Below are positions 57,880-64,000 of a DNA stretch of 64,000 nt, in pieces; position 1 is the first letter of the stretch, and every line of letters begins with the position of its first letter. The translations under genes and the position numbers were made by a program. This stretch comes from Gautieria morchelliformis (lineage: Eukaryota; Basidiomycota; Agaricomycetes; Gomphales; Gomphaceae), in the NCBI GenBank assembly GCA_015179125.1, contig WHVA01000048.1, forward strand, positions 186,001 to 250,000, read 5' to 3'. Below the pieces are notes generated by a model, which searched no databases, was not told the DNA's origin, and saw only the letters and a program-made list of their open reading frames with translations.

Positions 57880-58660
57880 TGTAACTAGACAGCATCGCTG
57901 TCTTACACCGCTCCCAAACCCAAGGCAAGGAACAACAGGTCAGCCAACCAAAACCGAGGTTCCCAGAACAACGACTGGCGACAAGGTCAAGGTTCAGGCC
58001 ATTCCAATCCCAAGCTGGTAATAGCCATGGCAAAGGCAAGGATAAGCCAAAAGGGAATAACCAGTCCGAGGGTCAGAAAAAAAAAAAACCGGACAAACTC
58101 GGCAAGGACAGCAAACTCACGCCCACAGAACGCCAACCCCACATGGATAACAACCTCTGCTTAGTATGTGCGCAGAGTGGCCACCATACAAAAGAATGTC
58201 CGAAAGCCATGTCAGCCCGGGCGGCCACGGCTTCCAGGAAGATGTCCAATGACAAAGCCAACACCTCGGCTTCGGGTGCAAAAAAATAGTCAGCGGCCCT
58301 CTGGCCTCCACGCATACCGAGGGTCATGTTGACTCAGCTTGCACATTAGGGGAGGTAAGAATCAATGCTTCTGCTCTCTGTTCTCTGAATTCTCTTGTAG
58401 TTAGTTTATCCTCATCTCTTATTCCAAACCAGAAGTTTAAAGCTCTAGTAGATTCCGGTTCTACTCATTGTTTTATCGAATCAGTTTTTGTAAGTAGAAA
58501 TGTTCTCAAAACCCAATCTGTAGACCCAATCCCACTCCGATTATTCGATGGTAGTACAAATTCGGTAATTACTGAAGTTGTAGAGCTACCTATCCATTTC
58601 CCCAATGGTCACACCCATTCCATAGACTTTTATGTCACCCCCCTAGAACTAATCTTCTAG
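57880..58660 (+). pseudogene. Ty3/gypsy gag-protease fragment (gypsy-3)
   Basis: Plus-strand remnant. The Gag end has an Asn/Gln/Ser-rich stretch, KKKKPDKLGKDSKLTPTERQ and the zinc knuckle CLVCAQSGHHTKEC followed by CPKAMSARAATASRKM. After stops and a shift, a protease domain reads FKALVDSGSTHCFIESVF (catalytic DSG) and LPLRLFDGS-like sequence to about 58660. A poly-A run (58077-58088) adjoins a likely frameshift. Cut on the right by copia D. Confidence 0.85.
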
Positions 58661-58689
58661 TACAGTCTCCAATAGGTTATGGGCTTGCT

Positions 58690-59211
58690 GTCCACACTTT
58701 AAGAATCACTATGCACGGAATGCTCTTCATCACTGATTATCTTAGCTTACTCTACTGCGTCCCTACTGTTTCTACGATGGCACTCGATTATCATGTCAGA
58801 CTGAAGGATATTGAGAAGCTTACCGAAGGCCCCTGGATGAGGTGGTCTCACAAGATGGAATTTTCCTTTCTGGAAGCTGGTATCATGGGCTACATCGATG
58901 GTTCCATTGACGAACCACTCAATCAGAAGAAAGCTGCCGAGTGGCATCTTATCAACTCACGCATCATTGGCACTCTTGGAAAGCAGGTCGACGGTACAAT
59001 CCATCATCTCTTACTTCCTACCATGTCTGCGAAAGAGGCCTGGGACCTTCTTAAGACCCACACTCATCATGCCAGTATGATCTCCAAAATCGACGCTCTG
59101 ACTTTCACTATCGGTGCTAGGTTTGCTGACCTGATGAAGATGTCCCTCACCATTGCTGATATTGAGAATGCCATCTCCAACATCTATGACAATGGCAGAG
59201 CACTGTCATGA
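58690..59211 (+). pseudogene. Ty1/copia gag (copia D)
   Basis: N-terminal copia Gag. From the Met at 58777: MALDYHVRLKDIEKLTEGPWMRW, HKMEFSFLEAGIMGYIDGSID, EWHLINSRIIGTLGKQVDG and MSAKEAWDLLKTHTHHASMI. It is cut at about 59211 by an LTR Y insertion. The Gag C-terminus and zinc knuckle are missing when the element resumes at 60836. Confidence 0.85.
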
Positions 59212-60178
59212 CTCGCTTACTTCTTGTATCCAGTAACTCCATTTTCCCTTTCATCCCTCCACCTCTAGGTTCGCTCCATTCGCTTTTTGCCAAATTCGCC
59301 GAACGACCATTCGCTACTCGCATCATTCGCCAGCAGGCACACCATCAAAAGATGATCGACATCCTTTACCCGGCGTGATGGTTCATCACTGGCCCCATCG
59401 TCTTCCTGACTCAACCCCCTTTGGGCGTTCCTATGACCAGAATGCATTTGCGGGACGTCCTACCCATAGATCATGTGGGATCAACCCAGCAGGCGAAGAG
59501 TCCATGCAGGGTAACGTATATGCAGGTCTCAAGGCATGTTTTCTTACATAGGTACCTTTGTCCTCTATCCCCCCATTGTTTCACGTTCGCACTCCTCCCT
59601 TTCTCCATTTGTATATGTGTTCCATCTATTTGTATCCTGACTGCACACCCCTATCCAACCCTGACTTGCAACGGCCTCTTTCCTATTCGCTGATATCATA
59701 TGAGCATTCGGTATGAGTAGTTTACATTCGCATGTATATTCCCCAGTTCAATTATTATATGTCTATCTTGTGCAAAACTTGACCTCACTGTGACTATCGT
59801 CTTGAGCCCTCTTGTATAGACTACTATCTTAGACCAGAGGAGGACTTAAGCACCACTGGTGAGTTTTCGTACTTCACCTTCACTACTCTACTACTCTAGT
59901 CTTCATATAATTGTCGGTGCTGTCGGCGAAGGACTCCAAAGGAATACCTTCGCCAGGGAAAGGATTGTTACTACTAGACAACCTTTCCGTGAGACCTTGT
60001 ATGCTACATTGTCAAGTATCGTGGGCTATTTTGCTATGACTGTAGATAGAGCGAGCTCCATTTGGGCAGCCCTCTTATCTTCTAAAACATTTATTCATGC
60101 ATCTTATTCGCCGAACTACACACTTCATTGCACAAGCCATTTGGGCATTCACTGTGTCCACTAATACACGATATCAAC
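59212..60178 (+). mobile_element. LTR Y copy 2 (plus orientation, left-truncated)
   Basis: About 970 bp homologous to LTR Y copy 1 but inverted, missing roughly the first 90-100 bp. It contains the ATTCGC-rich block (59280-59340) and ends CACTAATACACGATATCAAC. It sits head to head with copy 3. Confidence 0.78.
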
Positions 60179-60214
60179 ACCTAAAAAACAATCTTGACAG
60201 GTAGTAGTCTAGAG

Positions 60215-60835
60215 AAGAGGGCTTTAAGATGATGGTCACAGTGCAGTTGGGTTTTGCACAAGATAGATGTATGGTAATTGAACTGCAGAATATACATGCA
60301 AACGTAAACTACTTATACTGAATGCTCATATGTTATCAGTGAATAGGAAAGAGGCTGTTGTGGGTCAGGGTTGGATAGGGGGGCGCAGTCAGGATACAAA
60401 TAGATGAAACACATATACAATAGAACGAAGCAGGAGTGTGAACATGAAACAACAGGGAGGAGAGTAGACAAAGGTACCTAGGTAAGAAAACACACCTTGA
60501 TACCTGTATACATCCTACCCTGCATGGACTCTTGGTCTAGCAAGTCAATCCTGCATGATCTACGGGTAGGACGTTACCTGAATGCATGTTGGCCATAGGA
60601 ACACCCAAAGGGGGTCGAATCGGGAAGGTGATGGGGTCAATTATGAACCATCACACCAGTTAGAGGATGTCGATCATGTTTGATGGCATGACTACTGGCA
60701 AATGATGCGTGCAGCAAATGGTCATTCGGCAAATCCAGTGAGTGGCAAATGGAGTGAACATAGAGATGGAGGGATGAAAGGGAAAATAGGGGGTAACTTG
60801 ATACAAGAATAAACGAGTCATGACACGTTTCACTT
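60215..60835 (-). mobile_element. LTR Y copy 3 (minus orientation, partial)
   Basis: About 620 bp matching, in inverted orientation, the first two thirds of copy 2 (59212-59840). With copy 2 it forms a long inverted repeat. Copia D coding sequence resumes immediately to its right. Confidence 0.75.
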
Positions 60836-62160
60836 GTCAATAGTGATGGGTTTTTGGCCATCATACAATGGAAAAATGCATTCTTCATTGCCACTAAAGT
60901 TGATAAACCATCAAACTTACTTCACACCAAGGTCTATGATTCCGGATGTACATAGCATATCACTCCCTATCATGATGCAGTTGAAAACTTCACTGCAACC
61001 ACTCCAAAGACCTTCCAAGCAGTGAATAAACAGCGTTTCAGCGCCGTTGGAACAGGAGAGATGACAATTGACGTACCTAATGGTGCCAATGTCTCTCAGC
61101 TGCGACTCACAGAGGTGCTGTATTCACCTGAAGTAGGATATATGCTGGTCTCTGTCAGCCATCTCAATGAGGTTGGGTTTTCCATCACATTTGAAGATGG
61201 TAAATGTACCATCAAAACCTGCAATGGGAACAAAATCGGCCAGATGCAAAGATCCACACATGGCCTGTATCGAGTCACACATGAGCCCAACTAAGCAAAT
61301 GCTGTCATGGAGGCACTCACACCTGACCAGTTTCATCAACACATGGGTCACATCTCACCTAAATGGCTAAATGACTGGTGGCCAAGGGATTTGTGACAGG
61401 CATTAAGTTAGTAACCTCACCAGCAGGAGAATCCTTCTTTTGTGAATCATGTGTATATGCCAAAGGCATGAGAAGGAGAGCGTGCAACAGTATTTGGTGC
61501 TGAAATCCATAGCGACCTTTGGGGCCAGGGCACCAGTTGCAACAAAGGCAGGCAAGCGTTATTATATAACATTCACAGATGACAAGTCCCGCCTAACTCA
61601 CCTGTACATCCTACGAACAAAGGATGAGGCTTTCAATGCATACAAAGAGTACACCACATGGTGTGATGCACAACTAAATGCTCACATCAAAATCTTGCAC
61701 TCAGACCAATTTTGAGTCTTATCTAAAATCCAAAGGGGACAATGCAGAAACTTACCGTCCATGGCACACCTCAGCATAATGGTGTGGCCAAACAATGCAA
61801 TCACACAATTGTGGAGTGGATTTGTGCCCTCTTGCATGCTAGCAGCCTTTTTGCAAGTTGCTGGACTTACAGCATGTGCAGGAATGGGGAGAAAAAGTTT
61901 GGGTACATACTGAAAACGGCAACAAGCTTGGAGGTCATGTAACAGAAGGACATTGGTTGGGCATCGACGATCACAGCAAGGGCTTCCATATTTACTGGCC
62001 CGATAAGCAGTCAGTCACTGTCGAGCGGAATGCTTACCTTGACAACACCAACCTGTCAGCTTCTCGTGTCGAGGGGGAGGATTGGCAGCTAGTCAAACGA
62101 GAACTGACTTACCCCCTGCAGATTGTTCCCCCAGCACCTCCTGCCCCTGACACACCACCA
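60836..62160 (+). pseudogene. copia D protease and integrase remnant
   Basis: After the LTR insertion: protease core (KVYDSGCT then stop, HITPYHDAVENF) and AVGTGEMTIDVPNGANVSQLRL. GAG-pre-integrase (FSITFEDGKCTIKTCNGNKIG) follows, then the HHCC linker (HQHMGHISPKWL). The integrase core is broken into RYYITFTDDKSRLTHLYILR, QLNAHIKILHSDQ and LTVHGTPQHNGVAKQCNHTIVE. The C-terminal region GHWLGIDDHSKGFHIYWPDKQSVTVERN follows. Numerous stops and shifts are present (for example TAA at 61292). Clearly dead. Confidence 0.88.
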
Positions 62161-62860
62161 ACAGTATGATGCGAACATATCTGATTCTGAGATGGAGATA
62201 CCTGCGAAATGGATACATAAACAGAGTCAGTGTATTTGTGATATCCTAGACGGATATGGTACCTCCTCTCACCATTCATCTGATCCCACTATTGCCCCTG
62301 GAACCCAGCTCCACACCATCATTGACACTCCGAAGGGAGCACTTGAGAGGGAGGAATCAGCAAATTGGGTAATGTTAGCCAAAAACACTGATGAATACGC
62401 ACTTGTAGCCAAAACAAGTAAGGTTGAAGCCATTGAACCCCACTCCTTAGCTGAAGCTAAACAATGCCCCAACTGGGAGCTGTGGGAGAATGCAATTCAC
62501 AAAGAATTGGCTCTACTCAAACACACTGGGACTTGGGAACTTACTGAGCCACCTACTGATGCAAATATCATCAGCTCCAAATGGGTTTTCCATGCCAAGA
62601 AGGATGCTGCTGGGAATGTGGTCAGGTATAAAGCTCGCCTTGTTGCTCAAGGTTTTTCCCAGGTACCCGGTGTCGATTATTTCAACACATTTGCTCCTGT
62701 CGCAAAACTTGCTTCGATCTGAACTGTACTCGCTCTGGCAGCTGCAAACGATATGGAGTTACATCAAATAGACAACAGAAAGCAAGTATGTTGCAGCAAC
62801 TCACACAGCAAAGGAAACCCTTTGGATTCACTTGTCATGAACCGGTTTATTTACCAACTG
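62161..62860 (+). pseudogene. copia D RT and RNase H remnant
   Basis: RT begins LAEAKQCPNWELWENAIHKELALLKHTGTW and continues ISSKWVFHAKKDAAGNVVRYKARLVAQGFSQVPGVDYFNTFAPVAKLASI. It is stopped by TGA at 62720, where an arginine is expected. About 50 bp later the sequence jumps to the end of RNase H (KYVAATHTAKETLWIH), so most of RT and RNase H is deleted. Confidence 0.88.
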
Positions 62861-63364
62861 CGCTGAGCGCTTACATGGAATCTTTTCCCCCAATCGTCTC
62901 ATCAGACCACTGCCATCACATCTTCATACCCCAAGTTGAGCCATCACCTCCAGTGCCATGTGCTTCACTGCCACTCCCACATGTGCGCCTATGCCATCAT
63001 TCCCTATGCAGATGTCGCCAAGCATTCGGGCACCATCACCAGGCCACACCAGGCGACGATCTGGCAGGATGAGTGCCGACAGCATGGATTGGGGAAGCCT
63101 TGATCCCCATGAACTCTTCTTCGACCCTTCCTCAGGACAAGTTGACATGCCTATGCACTATATTCCCTTTGTGCATGAGGGCAAGAGAAGTGTAGAGATT
63201 CAGATATTAGAAAGCAGGGTTAGCACCAGCTATGACCCATATTGTTCCAATCATTTCCAACCCTCTCAACCACCTAACCCTACACCACCCCCTTCAATTG
63301 ACTTGGAAAGTCAAGCATTGCCTCAGTGGCTGTGTGTCTGGAGCAGAGACATGTGGTTCCGGAT
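62861..63364. other. copia D tail or unassigned sequence
   Basis: An open plus-strand frame at 62958-63386 (SIRAPSPGHTRRRSGRMSADSMDWGSLDPHELF) matches nothing recognised. It may be noncoding element sequence next to the LTR that starts at 63365. Confidence 0.3.
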
Positions 63365-63922
63365 TGTTGGTTGGCTCAGGGGTTAGGACGACTCATTATT
63401 GTCTCCATGAGTCACTCTTGATTTACTAGTATCCCTCATGACTCACTCTTCTTGTTTTCATTGACTCATTATGACTCAGTTCCCCTATTGTGTACCATAT
63501 CAGCTTTATTGTCCTGACTCCTCTTCATGACTCACCTGACTCACTCTGACTCATTCTGACTCATTCTGACTCATTGTGACTCATCCCTCCTGTTGTTCTG
63601 ACTCCTTCTCATACTCACCTGACTCACTCTGACTCACGGTGACTCATCCCTCCTATTGTCTTCTGACTCATCCCCCTTTTCCAAAGTAGATAAATACCAG
63701 AGCTTGCTCCATGTATTTCGCTAGTTTGGTTATCATATATGTTACACCGTCTCCTGTGCCCTTAAGCACTTGAGGATACCTTGCTCACTCTATTGTCTCT
63801 CTTCTCTCAATCTCTTACTTCGAGGCTTGTCTACTTCAGACTTGTCCTTCTTCTTATCTCTTTCAACCAACCAGAACAGGCACCCCTTTTTAGTGCAGGG
63901 TCTTCAACATTGGGATCTTACA
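63365..63922 (+). mobile_element. LTR with TGACTCA array
   Basis: 558 bp from TGTTGGTTGG to GGGATCTTACA. Its first 300 bp contain about 14 TGACTCA/TGAGTCA heptamers. A promoter-like AGATAAATACC lies at about 63688. It is followed by CCTGGTGGGGACGG, which could be a primer-binding site, so it may be the 5' LTR of an element running off the right edge, not the 3' LTR of copia D. No clear polypurine tract precedes it. Confidence 0.65.
63400..63673. promoter_or_regulatory. cluster of bZIP (Gcn4/AP-1 type) binding sites
   Basis: About 14 copies of the 7-bp palindrome-like TGACTCA (one as TGAGTCA) are spaced irregularly, the densest run being six within 60 bp (63518-63584). TGACTCA is the consensus for Gcn4/AP-1-type bZIP factors. 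Position upstream of a TATA-like sequence in an LTR fits an enhancer, but binding is inferred. Confidence 0.7.
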
Positions 63923-64000
63923 CCTGGTGGGGACGGTTCTGACATCACTCCCTCATAAAACAGGCCTTTGATATCCAGCTTGCTCCTACCACCCTGTTTT

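Noticed and set aside
1-64000. tRNA, rRNA or riboswitch genes
   Set aside because: No clover-leaf, conserved rRNA word or riboswitch core was found by eye; short tRNA genes with introns could still be missed.

Overview
The window looks like a basidiomycete fungus, most likely an agaricomycete. It has dense genes split by many short (about 45-60 bp) GT-AG introns and fungal versions of histidinol phosphatase, LCB2, ETF-QO and AP-1 mu. It also carries a DUF3684-type giant ATPase-fold protein, seven-TM membrane protein families of basidiomycete type, and nested Ty1/copia, Ty3/gypsy and LINE retroelements. No rRNA, tRNA or CRISPR array was seen. All exon structures below were read by eye from splice-like signals and protein continuity.

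The left part (1 to about 24.3 kb) is ordinary gene space. In order: a DUF3684/HATPase gene running off the left edge (-), a membrane-anchored histidine acid phosphatase of the phytase type (+), HIS2 (+), ETF-ubiquinone oxidoreductase (-), a single-pass Ser/Thr-rich surface protein with a tandem proline-rich tail (-), a KPWE-motif peroxisomal (PEX39-like) protein (-), a PQ-loop transporter (+), AP-1 mu (-), a doubtful gene at 16.1-17.6 kb, LCB2 (+) and a seven-TM protein (-). The genes are unlinked housekeeping functions (amino acid, mitochondrial electron transfer, sphingolipid, vesicle coat, peroxisome), not a cluster.

From about 24.6 kb to the end the window is almost entirely a retrotransposon nest, with one degenerate seven-TM gene (54.97-56.43 kb) left inside. 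Recognisable pieces are: copia C (-, 25.49-27.61 kb); gypsy-1 (-, gag 37.4-36.0 kb, pol 34.46-30.15 kb, 236-bp 5' LTR at 37.5 kb), split by a 1.5-kb LTR and a 330-bp solo LTR; copia A (+, 37.9-39.55 kb); gypsy-2 (-, 5' LTR at 53.6 kb down to a chromodomain tail at 39.6 kb), split by a LINE at 46.19-47.6 kb, an unidentified insert at 47.8-48.8 kb and copia B (44.46-40.2 kb); a gypsy-3 gag/protease piece (+, 57.9-58.7 kb); copia D (+, 58.7-63.36 kb), split by an inverted LTR pair; and a terminal LTR whose U3 is packed with TGACTCA sites.

Nearly every element is broken by stops, frameshifts or insertions. Several stops sit where a CGA arginine codon is expected, and in one case a second copy in the window still has CGA. 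Copia B and the end of gypsy-2 are joined in frame, giving an open 1279-codon chimeric reading frame. I did not find a clearly new biological system. The most unusual items are the chimeric frame, the bZIP-site-rich LTR, the copia primer-binding site that overlaps the gag start codon, and the several inverted-LTR and foldback structures.
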